Part shown: positions 1 through 7,798 of the stretch, piece after piece
Position numbering within the stretch: position 1 is the first letter of the stretch
How the letters are laid out: each line of letters starts with the position of its first letter
Source: Alteromonas_F sp964429915
GTDB taxonomy: Bacteria; Pseudomonadota; Gammaproteobacteria; Enterobacterales; Alteromonadaceae
Length of the DNA: 64,000 nucleotides
Assembly: GCA_964429915.1 (NCBI GenBank)
Contig: CAYSDZ010000008.1
Location: 1-64,000 of the forward strand
Reading direction: 5' to 3'
Made by a program: the position numbers and the translations under genes
The notes under the pieces: generated by a model
The model's database searches: none
Seen by the model: the letters and a program-made list of their open reading frames with translations, nothing else
What the model was told of the DNA's origin: nothing

Positions 1-75
1 ATTGGAAAAGACTCTGATCCCAGTGCAGAGTGGGTGAGCCAATATATTCAGCTTACATTGGCTATTCGTAGATAA
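1..75 (+). CDS. C-terminal end of an unidentified protein (partial)
   Basis: Frame 1 is open from the first base and reads 24 codons to a TAA at 73-75, ending in QYIQLTLAIRR. Alternating hydrophobic residues just before the end would suit a terminal beta-strand of an outer-membrane protein, but 24 residues are too few to name a family. The rest of the gene lies outside the window. Confidence 0.4.
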   Translation: MGKDSDPSAEWVSQYIQLTLAIRR

Positions 76-148
76 AAAAACCTAACCAACCTCTATTGGT
101 CAAGCTTAATGTGCTCGGTGTTTTTTAAGGTGATTATAGCCTGAGCAG

Positions 149-341
149 TTAAGCTGCTTCTTTTTTGCTCTCTGGATTCAACTCAATTCCACCGATTTTA
201 TAATAGTCTTTGATGCCTTCTTACCAACGGTAAGGGCGTTTACCAGTATCGCCTTACCCTAACCTCGAACGGTCTACTTTTGCCATTAAATTGGTACGCT
301 TTTCGTTTATCCCAATACGAAACTCTACGTTTTTAAAATAT
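149..341 (-). pseudogene. Decayed coding remnant with two in-frame stops
   Basis: Read on the minus strand, one frame gives protein-like text from about 341 down to a TAA at 149-151, ending GGIELNPESKKEAA. It is interrupted by two in-frame TAA codons, one after KVDRSRLG and one after GKRPYRW. The continuity of frame on both sides of each stop is what suggests a dead gene rather than chance. I do not recognise the family. The stretch also contains an imperfect hairpin near 219-247 (GGTAAGGGCG against CGCCTTACC). It lies downstream of the retropepsin-like gene on the same strand. Confidence 0.25.
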
Positions 342-344
342 GTA

Positions 345-1496
345 TTACAAATGCTTAAATGAAACCCACCTTTCTTTTAAAGAAATTTGGCTCATCTTTT
401 CCCCAAGAAAATCTTGACCCAACAAAACATCACAAATATTGGCACTGTTAGAGCGAAACATAGCTGGAATATTGTAAATCACATGATCATAGCCATTTAT
501 GTTTAACTCAATTTTATCAACTATCCTTCCTAACCTATTCATATCGCCAGTAGTTTCTGATGCTTTTAAAACTACTATTGGTTTTTGCTGTATTGTATCT
601 CTTATTCTTTTGTACAGTTTTGGCATTATAAAAGACTGCTCCGATCCTGTATCTATACATAGATTTAAGTTGTCGAACTTTTTATTTTGTATTCTGGATT
701 GGCTATTAAAAAAGAAAGTATTTTGGTCCCTATATAAATTTATAAAATCTGATCTATCAACTTCATTCCCAGAAATTTTAATTGAGCTAAATTGCAATAA
801 GTCAAAAATACCAATTAAATTTTTATTGGATTTAACGTATGTTGGGGATTCATTCTCAAACAATTTAACCAAACTCATTGTTTGTGTCTGAATATTTCCA
901 GACAACGAAATTGTGTTCGCGTTAAAATATTCCGACTGGATTGCTACAGATGTAGTGCTTGAGAATCCTGCTGCGGTATCAATAGTGTATCCAGACTCTT
1001 TTCCCCAAACAGTATTCAATGGGCGAAATTTCTTATTTACAATCAACTCTGCGAAATGGCGTTTATTTAATCTTACTCTTGCATCAATGAATGCAAAAAG
1101 TGCAGCTCTATTTGACATTTCATCGTAAAGCGATTCGGACAGCAATTCAGAGTTTGCCGGCTCGTTTATAAAATTCAAAAGAACCATCTGCGCACCTTTA
1201 TACATCATGCCTTGCGCCATGCTATTAGATGAGAAAATTGCACAATTAAACGCTACAGAGGGAGAGGATGCACAGAAATTACAATCTTGACTACGAACCA
1301 TTTCGCCTGAAATATACTTAAACCAAAGCTCACCGTAACAGCTGCGATCTTTGTACTTTTTTATTTCCTGTATATCACCCTGATACACAGCCAGCTCAAT
1401 ATCAAATGGTTGTATAGCGACTGCATTTAAACTGAGAATAAAAGACAAAAATAAAAGACTAAAAAAACTGAACCGCACTTGAGCACACCCTATCAA
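345..1496 (-). CDS. Exported retropepsin-like aspartic protease domain protein
   Basis: The C-terminal third carries the hallmarks of a single-lobe (retroviral-type) aspartic protease: LCIDTGSEQSF with the catalytic DTGS, and near the end LLGQDFLGE, the hydrophobic-Gly motif that follows in this fold. The N-terminus is a strongly hydrophobic signal peptide. The middle is Cys- and Asn-rich with no domain I recognise. Such domains act as homodimers, probably periplasmic here. Start choice: there is no ATG near the 5' end. A TTG at 1496 has an AAGGA about 9 bases upstream and gives a clean signal peptide; GTG at 1523 and GTG at 1475 are alternatives. The gene overlaps the lipoprotein gene upstream, so the two are probably co-expressed. 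Codon use is AT-richer than most of the window. Confidence 0.65.
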   Translation of the reverse strand: MIGCAQVRFSFFSLLFLSFILSLNAVAIQPFDIELAVYQGDIQEIKKYKDRSCYGELWFKYISGEMVRSQDCNFCASSPSVAFNCAIFSSNSMAQGMMYKGAQMVLLNFINEPANSELLSESLYDEMSNRAALFAFIDARVRLNKRHFAELIVNKKFRPLNTVWGKESGYTIDTAAGFSSTTSVAIQSEYFNANTISLSGNIQTQTMSLVKLFENESPTYVKSNKNLIGIFDLLQFSSIKISGNEVDRSDFINLYRDQNTFFFNSQSRIQNKKFDNLNLCIDTGSEQSFIMPKLYKRIRDTIQQKPIVVLKASETTGDMNRLGRIVDKIELNINGYDHVIYNIPAMFRSNSANICDVLLGQDFLGEKMSQISLKERWVSFKHL

Positions 1497-2292
1497 GAAA
1501 TTCTGTTCCTTTCTCTTTTTCACTTTTTTCTTCGTTTTTATAAACGTCCAAGTATGTTTCGAGTAGTTCGTTTTGAAATGCGTAATAAGCTTTAAGACTT
1601 ATTGAGTAACGTTCATCTTCTAATGACCTAATTTGTGCTGATGGATCAATCCAAAAAATCAAATTATCCCTTCTTAAGTTCTTGTTGCAGAACTCAATTC
1701 TTGACGCCATGACTTCTTCATCGTATACACCCAAATTTAAGCCAAGCTTTCTAACATAGATATGGAAAGACTCGTGAATTACAGTATTGAACGCTCTATT
1801 AACTGCTGATTCAAATAATTCACTATCACATTCCCCAAAAAATTTTGTATGAACAGCTATTTCAAGCGAACTGTCATTTTTCATTTTGGATGTGCTTTCA
1901 ATCAAAAAATTTTCATTTGCGATAAAAAATATTGAGAAGTCAGTCTCGCTGACGATGCTTTTAAATTCCTCGGAAATTAACGAATCTATTTTTGAGGCAA
2001 TATCTGGCTCTTTGTTTAAGCATTTGTGCAGATCACCGGATGCTAAAAACTCTATTTTTGCGGAGCCAGAATTTAAAGAACCAAATGGAATGAAATCGAT
2101 GTGTTTAAGTGACGTTACATAAATCGAGTCTTGAGATTCTATATAGACCGACCTGATCCTCATAGTCTCATTACTTGAATCAAAATTGAGGATATAGGTG
2201 TAGTTTCCATTAGTATATCCCGGCGGCTGGTGAGACAATGAGCTACAACCGAGGATCGAAGTTATTAAAAAAAAGCAAAGGAATATTTTCAT
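1459..2292 (-). CDS. Lipoprotein with HExxH metalloprotease-like motif
   Basis: The N-terminus is a short lipoprotein signal ending in SILGC, so Cys16 should be lipidated. Around residue 173 is VIHESFHIYV, an HExxH zinc-site motif in the right hydrophobic setting, followed about 20 residues later by an acidic patch (YDEEVMASRIEF) that could give a third ligand. These features suggest a gluzincin-type metallopeptidase or an inactive relative, but the rest matches no family I know. Its 3' end overlaps the retropepsin-like gene, so two protease-like exported proteins are made together. The ATG follows directly on the U-tract of a hairpin terminator and no normal Shine-Dalgarno lies between them. 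Confidence 0.6.
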   Translation of the reverse strand: MKIFLCFFLITSILGCSSLSHQPPGYTNGNYTYILNFDSSNETMRIRSVYIESQDSIYVTSLKHIDFIPFGSLNSGSAKIEFLASGDLHKCLNKEPDIASKIDSLISEEFKSIVSETDFSIFFIANENFLIESTSKMKNDSSLEIAVHTKFFGECDSELFESAVNRAFNTVIHESFHIYVRKLGLNLGVYDEEVMASRIEFCNKNLRRDNLIFWIDPSAQIRSLEDERYSISLKAYYAFQNELLETYLDVYKNEEKSEKEKGTEFLDRVCSSAVQFF

Positions 2293-2320
2293 AAAAAAGA
2301 GAGTTTAAAAAAACTCTCTT
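2293..2320 (-). terminator. Intrinsic terminator abutting the lipoprotein start codon
   Basis: A perfect 10-bp stem (AAGAGAGTTT / AAACTCTCTT) with a 4-base loop occupies 2297-2320. On the minus strand it is followed by a run of T that ends in the ATG of the downstream lipoprotein gene. It lies 18 bases after the stop of the upstream gene. It should terminate that gene and would also fold over the ribosome-binding region of the next. Confidence 0.7.
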
Positions 2321-2338
2321 ACCCATCTAAAACACATT

Positions 2339-2974
2339 TTACTGGCAAATTTGGAGGCCTACGTCTGGATCCATATTTTCTGCATTACAGCCATTACCGC
2401 CATAATTTACGGTTTTTGATGCCAAAACTGAATTTCCATCTTTCATACGTATGTTCATAGAACTTGGAGTCGCCATAACATTTACAGTTGTAGTAGTAAA
2501 TTCAAATTGTACTTCTTCTGCAATATCAACATATTGCAAAGACCAATTTTTTACTGAATTTGGATTGGAGAACTTTGCTGTTTCGCCAATTTGTATGATT
2601 GGAAAGGTTTGTTTGGACAAAACACTATTGGCACTGATTATCATCACTTCAACAGCGTTTCCATTAATCGTTGATGTAACACCAAACTGACCGTCAAGTT
2701 CTATCTCAAACTCGGAAAAATCTACTCCTTGCCAATCTTCATAACTGTATCCGGAAACACTTGCTATGAGCTCTGCTACGGGTCTGAGCAGGCTCCCACC
2801 ACTAGAAACAGAGCCTTTAACACCTCCTCTGATAGTATCAGTCGTGCCATCTCCTCTATCTTGCGTCCTTTCTACTTCAAGTTCGAATGAGGCGGTTGAC
2901 CTGCACCATCCTAAAATCAACAAACTACTGACTATTGACACTAAACTAAATGTTTTTAATTTCACTATAACCAT
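2339..2974 (-). CDS. Exported protein of unknown function
   Basis: 211 residues with a hydrophobic N-terminal segment (about residues 8-25) consistent with a signal peptide. The mature part is rich in Ser, Thr and Gly with alternating hydrophobic residues, suggesting a beta-sandwich. A Cys pair lies near the C-terminus (NGCNAENMDPDVGLQICQ), possibly a disulfide. I recognise no family. It is first in a minus-strand group with the HExxH lipoprotein and the retropepsin-like protein, separated from them by a terminator hairpin. An in-frame GTG three codons after the ATG is an alternative start. AT-rich like its two neighbours, which hints that the trio was acquired together. Confidence 0.6.
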   Translation of the reverse strand: MVIVKLKTFSLVSIVSSLLILGWCRSTASFELEVERTQDRGDGTTDTIRGGVKGSVSSGGSLLRPVAELIASVSGYSYEDWQGVDFSEFEIELDGQFGVTSTINGNAVEVMIISANSVLSKQTFPIIQIGETAKFSNPNSVKNWSLQYVDIAEEVQFEFTTTTVNVMATPSSMNIRMKDGNSVLASKTVNYGGNGCNAENMDPDVGLQICQ

Positions 2975-3366
2975 TTATAATTACAATTTAATTTCTGTGT
3001 CAATCTCTATGTGAGACCAAAAACAACTTAAAGGGTTTATCTTTTTTTGTCAAACCTGTCGATAAATAAAGATTGTAAATTGATGATTACATCATTGTTT
3101 TATCTCAACGATCCTTTGAAACTTTTTAAGGACACCTTTCTAAAAAACTTTGCATTTTGTGAACATTGATTTTCTGAATTAGACAAAAAAGGTTGTCTTA
3201 ATCAATATTCTGCACTTTGGATATTGAGAACGAAACCAAATGCCTGAATCGCCAATTCTGAATCATGCTGGTTTACTTCAGAACGGCTTCGGCATTTAAG
3301 TGCTCCTCTAGTTTATGTGACGATCCAGAATGTTTGTTAAATCTTAATTATTCTCGAGCATGCAAT
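2975..3366. other. Intergenic stretch, no gene seen
   Basis: About 390 bases between the exported-protein gene and the DUF302 gene, both on the minus strand. It is AT-rich and should hold the promoter of the upstream group. No open frame with a ribosome-binding site was seen. The only structure noticed is the imperfect hairpin at 3238-3297, listed separately. Confidence 0.5.
3238..3297. repeat. 60-bp nested imperfect inverted repeat
   Basis: AAATGCC at 3238-3244 pairs with GGCATTT at 3291-3297, and TTCTGAA at 3256-3262 pairs with TTCAGAA at 3277-3283. The intervening bases partly pair (GAATCGCC against GGCTTC). The whole could fold into one long hairpin, as a REP-like element or small RNA might. 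No poly-T follows. Confidence 0.35.
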
Positions 3367-3819
3367 TTACCTTATTAATGTCTCTGCGATGTTCGCTAAT
3401 GCTGCGCTTATTTTTTCAATAGGTTTCTGGCATTGGGATAAACCGTGACGCGAATTCAAATATTTAGGGTCGTTGAAAGCTAGCCTTGTTGTACCGTCAC
3501 TGTCTTCATAGATCAAGGCTTTTTGAGGAAGGTCAATTGCAGTTGAACGGGCGCATTGCATCAATAAACTGCCGACCTTTGGATTGCCAAAAATAACAAC
3601 TTGAGTCGGGGGTAGAGTAATGCCTACTTGTTTTGCGCCTTCACTGTGTTCGACAATTGCAAAAATAGTCATGCCTTTTTCTTTTAATATCTTTTCTAAT
3701 TTTTCGACAGTCTCGTCGACAGAATAAGTACTTTTATAGCTGATCATGCCTTTTTCCGCGCTTACAAAAGGGCTGCTTGCAATAAGTAGTAAAAAAACGC
3801 AGAGGTTAAGAATTCGCAT
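3367..3819 (-). CDS. DUF302 family exported protein
   Basis: 150 residues starting MRILNLC, with a signal peptide ending around VSA-EKG. The mature part fits DUF302: a start like STYSVDETVEKLEKILKEKG, then TQVVIFGNPKVGSLLM and LPQKALIYED. The family has a small alpha/beta fold; its biochemical role is not established. Start choice: AGGA seven bases before the ATG at 3819, which sits two bases past the TAA of the EamA permease gene. The longer frame upstream is only read-through of that gene. It is probably the last gene of a long minus-strand run. Confidence 0.85.
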   Translation of the reverse strand: MRILNLCVFLLLIASSPFVSAEKGMISYKSTYSVDETVEKLEKILKEKGMTIFAIVEHSEGAKQVGITLPPTQVVIFGNPKVGSLLMQCARSTAIDLPQKALIYEDSDGTTRLAFNDPKYLNSRHGLSQCQKPIEKISAALANIAETLIR

Positions 3820-3821
3820 AG

Positions 3822-4754
3822 TTATGTCCTGTTTTTTTGTGAAGGAAGTAGAGTAAAGAACACACCGCCTAAAATAAGTGTTGTGGCAACAATAAATTGC
3901 GTACTGATTGCTTCGTTTACAAACAATACTCCACCTAAGGCCGCTACAATAGGCACAGCCAGTTGAATGACACCAGCTTGTAAGCGAGTGAGCGAAGGTA
4001 ACACCGTGTACCAAATGGCATAGCCTAAGCCAGATGTTATTGCACCTGAGCAGATTGCCAATACTAAACCTTGATAAGTAAAAGAAAGCGAAGCCGAAAA
4101 TAGCATCAAAGCGCTAACAAAGGGGATACACAAAACGACTGCCATCGAAAAGTGCTTAGCTGAATCTGCTAATGGTGTAGTACTTTTTCGACCCAATAAG
4201 GTGTACACCGCCCATCCAACCCCAGCTAATACCATGAGCGCTAAACCGATAGGAGAAAAACGTACTGCATTGAGGTTGGAAGGAAGCATAAGGTAAACAA
4301 AACCAGCGATTGCGGCTAGCACACCTAGCCATGTTGCAAAAGGTGTTCGTTCTTTATTAAATAAACTAGCGCCAATAATTACCAACTGTACGGTGCCAAA
4401 AAGAATTAATGCGCCAATGGCAGTATCTAAGTGGAGATAGGCGTAAGAAAAAGCAGCGCAGTAGGTGAAAAGCGCACATGCACCCAGCCATGAGGCTTTG
4501 TTTTTTTGTGGTGCAAGCGGTTTTTTTGTAAGCACTACCAATAAGCTTAGTACTAGAGCCCCTGATAAAATTCTTAGTGCTGTAAAGCTGCCTCCGTCAA
4601 TGAGCCCTTCCGATAATGCCAAACGATTAAGGACTGAGTTGGCAGCAAACGCAATGAGCGAGAACAAAATGAGCGAATAGCGTTTAATAGTTAAACTCCA
4701 CGTGGTTGAAGTAACGATTTTGAGTATGTGCGGTGAGTGCAGTGAGGTTTTCAA
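3822..4754 (-). CDS. EamA/DMT-family permease
   Basis: About 310 residues with ten hydrophobic segments in two homologous halves, as in drug/metabolite transporters. The first half opens RYSLILFSLIAFAANSVLNR and the second includes LALMVLAGVGWAVYTLLG, both typical of EamA repeats. It sits in the inner membrane; the substrate cannot be read from sequence. The start is uncertain. The frame opens with TTG at 4754, which overlaps the Rof homologue by 71 bases and has no good Shine-Dalgarno. The conserved part begins around residue 22, so a non-ATG start near 4690 is possible. DUF302 follows two bases downstream. Confidence 0.85.
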   Translation of the reverse strand: MKTSLHSPHILKIVTSTTWSLTIKRYSLILFSLIAFAANSVLNRLALSEGLIDGGSFTALRILSGALVLSLLVVLTKKPLAPQKNKASWLGACALFTYCAAFSYAYLHLDTAIGALILFGTVQLVIIGASLFNKERTPFATWLGVLAAIAGFVYLMLPSNLNAVRFSPIGLALMVLAGVGWAVYTLLGRKSTTPLADSAKHFSMAVVLCIPFVSALMLFSASLSFTYQGLVLAICSGAITSGLGYAIWYTVLPSLTRLQAGVIQLAVPIVAALGGVLFVNEAISTQFIVATTLILGGVFFTLLPSQKNRT

Positions 4755-4959
4755 GAGAAAACCAGGCTAATTGAAGCGTATTTTCTAGCATCAGCACGAT
4801 ACCCTCTTTGGGTTTCTCTTCAGGTCTGCTCTGGTCCGTTTGACGTTTTTGCGTGTCTTTTGCTATGCCGCGAACCGATCTATCAGCATAATGCAACTCG
4901 ATGTCGAAATGATACAAGCAAGCAATCTCAATTAAGTCGTAATGGCTGCAACTAAGCAC
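4684..4959 (-). CDS. rof: Rof-like Rho-inhibitor (YaeO family)
   Basis: 91 residues beginning with a GTG codon. The pattern CSHYDLIEIACLYHFDIEL matches the N-terminus of Rof/YaeO (Cys, then YDxLExAC). The ending NTLQLAWFSLENLTALTAH resembles its last strands, where Rof has LRLDKITSF. In E. coli Rof binds Rho and blocks RNA access, reducing Rho-dependent termination. The GTG is assigned because an in-frame TAA lies four codons upstream; the Shine-Dalgarno is weak. It begins 30 bases after the preceding gene and overlaps the permease. Confidence 0.7.
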   Translation of the reverse strand: MLSCSHYDLIEIACLYHFDIELHYADRSVRGIAKDTQKRQTDQSRPEEKPKEGIVLMLENTLQLAWFSLENLTALTAHTQNRYFNHVEFNY

Positions 4960-4989
4960 CGATTTTTTTTACCATTATAAATCCATCAC

Positions 4990-5832
4990 CTAATTAGTCT
5001 GATAATAAAACGCGTTATCGCTGACTGCTTTTACTTTATCGATGGCATAGCCCAAATGGCTGATGTCGCCTTCCTTAGGTAGTGCAATATTGGATTCGCC
5101 GATCACCACGCCCCATTGATTATCGCCCGCACCGTTAAAGATGATATTCAACGAACGATGGCCGCTTCTTATCACCGCGGAGATAGCGTATTTTTTCATC
5201 GCCACTCTTAATGCTTTTGTTATCTCGGCTTTTTCTGCTAGTTCAGGTGCCTCAATGACTGAGGCATGTTCAACAAAATTTGCAGAAGGAATAAAGCCAG
5301 CGTTTTCACTTGCTTTATATTCGTACACTTTATTGTCGCTTATGAACATGTGATTGATGCGGTACAAATTATCAGATAGCTGACTCACTAAAAATAGATC
5401 AGGTGATTGAGCAAAATGATTTAACGGCGCTTCGGCATCGTTTAGAAATTCATTAATTTTGGCTATGCGATTGTCTATGCACAATGCATCGTTGCACAAA
5501 ATAAGATTGGGTATAAGGTCTAAATCTTCTTTTGCTAGACCGAGTTGCGCTCCCATTACACCAAAGTTGAAATTGCTGAATTCAGCTTTGTGTTTGACCG
5601 AGGTGAATTTAGTAGGATGAACGTCGAGTAAGCCGAAAGGACGTATAAGCGGACTATACACCGCTTTGTTGTCAGTGGGTGGTAGCATTTTCATTAAATG
5701 CTCAACCGTCTGGCGATATTCCTGCTCACTGGTTTCATTTAAAAAACCCGGTTGGGTATTTGCAACACTAGTTGTTGTGAGCGCCTGAAGTGATATCAAC
5801 AGGCTTAAGAGGATAGGTTTCGTTATTTTCAT
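4990..5832 (-). CDS. Exported protein of unknown function
   Basis: 280 residues with a clear signal peptide (MKITKPILLSLLISLQALTT, cleavage probably after SVA). The mature part has one close Cys pair (LILCNDALCIDN), which suits a periplasmic disulfide. I recognise no domain. The ATG overlaps the stop of the alkyltransferase-like gene by four bases (ATGA), so translation is coupled and the gene belongs to the GAK-containing run. Export sets it apart from the cytosolic enzymes upstream. Confidence 0.7.
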   Translation of the reverse strand: MKITKPILLSLLISLQALTTTSVANTQPGFLNETSEQEYRQTVEHLMKMLPPTDNKAVYSPLIRPFGLLDVHPTKFTSVKHKAEFSNFNFGVMGAQLGLAKEDLDLIPNLILCNDALCIDNRIAKINEFLNDAEAPLNHFAQSPDLFLVSQLSDNLYRINHMFISDNKVYEYKASENAGFIPSANFVEHASVIEAPELAEKAEITKALRVAMKKYAISAVIRSGHRSLNIIFNGAGDNQWGVVIGESNIALPKEGDISHLGYAIDKVKAVSDNAFYYQTN

Positions 5833-6164
5833 TCAAGTTCTCCAGACCACTGAAATAGTCGCATGTTGACTTTACCTTTAGTTACTAGCACGCCTTCATC
5901 TTGTAACTGCGCGATTTGCATTTTATAGTGTGAACTGCTGTTAGGAAAAGCAATTTTTCCATCACTTCTCAATACCCGATACCATGGGATCACTTGTCCG
6001 TTGATTGTTACCCCTAAGGCTTTTCCCGCTAATCGTGCTCGGCCCGGTAAACCTGCTAGCGCAGCGACTTGACCGTACGATGCAACTTTACCTGCCGGAA
6101 TACATTTTACCACGCCATGAATGGCTTTAAATTTTTCACTTGGTGTTTCGTTGCTGGTATACAC
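5829..6164 (-). CDS. Alkyltransferase-like protein (MGMT fold, no catalytic Cys)
   Basis: 111 residues covering only the DNA-binding domain of O6-methylguanine methyltransferases. Visible motifs are IPAGKVASYGQVAALAGLPGRAR (the helix-turn-helix and the arginine finger) and then PWYRV in place of PCHRV. The nucleophilic Cys is therefore Trp, as in ATL proteins (YbaZ/Atl1), which bind alkylated guanine and signal to nucleotide excision repair instead of removing the lesion. The usual ATL motif is PWHRV; here the His is also replaced, by Tyr. Start is GTG. It lies seven bases after the amphi-Trp gene and overlaps the following gene by four bases. Confidence 0.9.
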   Translation of the reverse strand: MYTSNETPSEKFKAIHGVVKCIPAGKVASYGQVAALAGLPGRARLAGKALGVTINGQVIPWYRVLRSDGKIAFPNSSSHYKMQIAQLQDEGVLVTKGKVNMRLFQWSGELE

Positions 6165-6171
6165 TATTTGT

Positions 6172-6435
6172 TTATTTTACCCTTAGAATAGAGTCAGATA
6201 AGTCCTGATTTTGTTTATTCCAACTTACTCTTATATCGAGCTGATGTCTTGTTTCGTCTTCTTTAACTGTCACTTTCAAACCAAGCAAGCCTTGTGGAGA
6301 CAGAGTAAGTTGCCCTTCCTCATCAGCAAATTCTAGCACGCCTTTACCAAGGCCTTTTGAAATGGCATTCAGCAGCTTTTGTATAGATTTAGCATCTTGC
6401 AACGATTCATGCCGAAATTCACTTTTATGGCGCAT
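6172..6435 (-). CDS. Amphi-Trp domain protein (GAK system)
   Basis: 87 residues. The run FRHESLQDAKSIQKLLNAIS, then GVLEFADEEGQLTLSPQGLL and a terminal ISW-type ending (IRVSW), match the amphi-Trp domain, a short domain named for its amphipathic helix and C-terminal Trp. In the NCBI/TIGRFAM definition it is one of the three parts of the uncharacterised GAK system (ATP-Grasp, Amphi-Trp, Kinase); the other two lie upstream in this run. Molecular role unknown. Start: ATG at 6435 with GAGGA seven bases upstream. Confidence 0.85.
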   Translation of the reverse strand: MRHKSEFRHESLQDAKSIQKLLNAISKGLGKGVLEFADEEGQLTLSPQGLLGLKVTVKEDETRHQLDIRVSWNKQNQDLSDSILRVK

Positions 6436-6447
6436 TACATGTCCTCG

Positions 6448-7770
6448 TTAATTAACAACAAATAATTCAGACCTTGAGGACTGAGCAGAGAAAACTTTTG
6501 TGCTTGGAAAGTCTGCGCTTATTCCTAACACTAATTTATCAGGGTGGATGATTGTAGCGCCAAAACCAGCGCCTTTTAAACCTTCTTTTATTCGAGAGTT
6601 TTTGTCTAGCGTGACATCGCCTTCAATGTGCAACAAACCTTGTTGTAGTGACATTTGCTGTCCGGTGCACTGGTTCACATGGCCGTGCACCACAGTGTGA
6701 ATTCCCCTCTGCTTTATTAAATCGACGCCATAAGGAGAAAAAACCGGGTCAGATTTGCGATACTTGGTTCTGAATAGGCTAGACATTGAACTAAAATAAA
6801 ACTGGAATAAGTCTTGGTGGATGGCGTGCTGAAAATCTTTGTTTAAGGCGGAAATGCCATCTTGTTGAATTTTCTCACTGATTTCGTCATCCAAACCGGC
6901 ATGAACGAATAAAAAGCTACCTCGCTTAAGTGCCAATTTTAAGGAGCGGAAGAACCAGCTGAATTCCCCATGGCGATCTAAAAATAAATACTCACACTGT
7001 TTTGCTGCGGCGTAAACTTGCCTTAGCGTCATGCCATGTTTTTTGCATTTGTCTTCAAAATTAGCGGCTTTTGTTCGCATTTTTTTGATTTCGGTCGCAA
7101 TTGCTTCTTTAGACATTGCTTTTTTAGAGAAGGCTTTTTTAGCGTTGGCAGCTTGAGCAAAAAGCGGAAATTCTTCAAACCATTCGTCTCTTGGGAATAA
7201 GTGCATTTTACATACTGGATAATCGGGTGTGTCTTCTTGCCAAGGAGTGTTAGCAAGATAAGTGTCAAACACCTCTTTCAGTAAAGGGATAGCTTTGTTC
7301 CCCATACGAACAAACATATGTTCGGTTCCGACCTGTTTGTTGATGCCGATTGCCTTTAATCCCATGAATAACCGAAGGTCGTGGTTACCTGCAAGTATCT
7401 TAAGATCGGCGCCCGTTTGCATGAATTGTTGTATCGCACGTAGCAAGGTTAAGTTAGCTGGGCCTTTATCTAAACAATCACCACCTATAATAAACGTTGC
7501 CTGCTTACCGAAAGGTGTCAGCCGATAGTGGCCTTTACGACTTATCGTTACTGCATTGCTGGCTATGAGTGAGGTGTCGAATGCCAGTTTATCGGCGTGC
7601 AAATCAGAAATGAAGATGATGGGCTTTTTGGGCCATCTCCATTGGTCTGTTTCCAAAGTAAGGACACTTTTTGAGTCATCACATACAGCAGGTTTGTGGT
7701 GGTTAACGACTCTAAAGTGATTCCAAGGTTGACCAATTTGAGTTACGCCTGAAAACGAAACAGGAAACAT
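6448..7770 (-). CDS. Calcineurin-type metallophosphoesterase
   Basis: 440 residues. All metal-binding motifs of the family are present in order: IIFISDLHADK, TFIIGGDCLDKG, ILAGNHDLRL, FVHAGLDDE and TVVHGHVNQ. A Lys/Ala-rich helical insert lies between GNHD and the last His motifs. The fold hydrolyses phosphomono- or diesters with two metal ions; no signal peptide, so cytosolic. Start choice: ATG at 7770 with AGAGG six bases upstream, 28 bases past the histidine phosphatase stop; the frame extends upstream to 7911 but only by running through that gene's end. Together with the histidine phosphatase it gives the GAK operon two phosphate-removing enzymes. Confidence 0.9.
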   Translation of the reverse strand: MFPVSFSGVTQIGQPWNHFRVVNHHKPAVCDDSKSVLTLETDQWRWPKKPIIFISDLHADKLAFDTSLIASNAVTISRKGHYRLTPFGKQATFIIGGDCLDKGPANLTLLRAIQQFMQTGADLKILAGNHDLRLFMGLKAIGINKQVGTEHMFVRMGNKAIPLLKEVFDTYLANTPWQEDTPDYPVCKMHLFPRDEWFEEFPLFAQAANAKKAFSKKAMSKEAIATEIKKMRTKAANFEDKCKKHGMTLRQVYAAAKQCEYLFLDRHGEFSWFFRSLKLALKRGSFLFVHAGLDDEISEKIQQDGISALNKDFQHAIHQDLFQFYFSSMSSLFRTKYRKSDPVFSPYGVDLIKQRGIHTVVHGHVNQCTGQQMSLQQGLLHIEGDVTLDKNSRIKEGLKGAGFGATIIHPDKLVLGISADFPSTKVFSAQSSRSELFVVN

Positions 7771-7798
7771 GCCGCCTCTCTTTTTAGGGTATAGGGTA

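Noticed and set aside
3820..4014. 65-residue extension of the DUF302 protein
   Set aside because: Reads through the end of the permease gene in another frame; the internal ATG has AGGA and begins a proper signal peptide.
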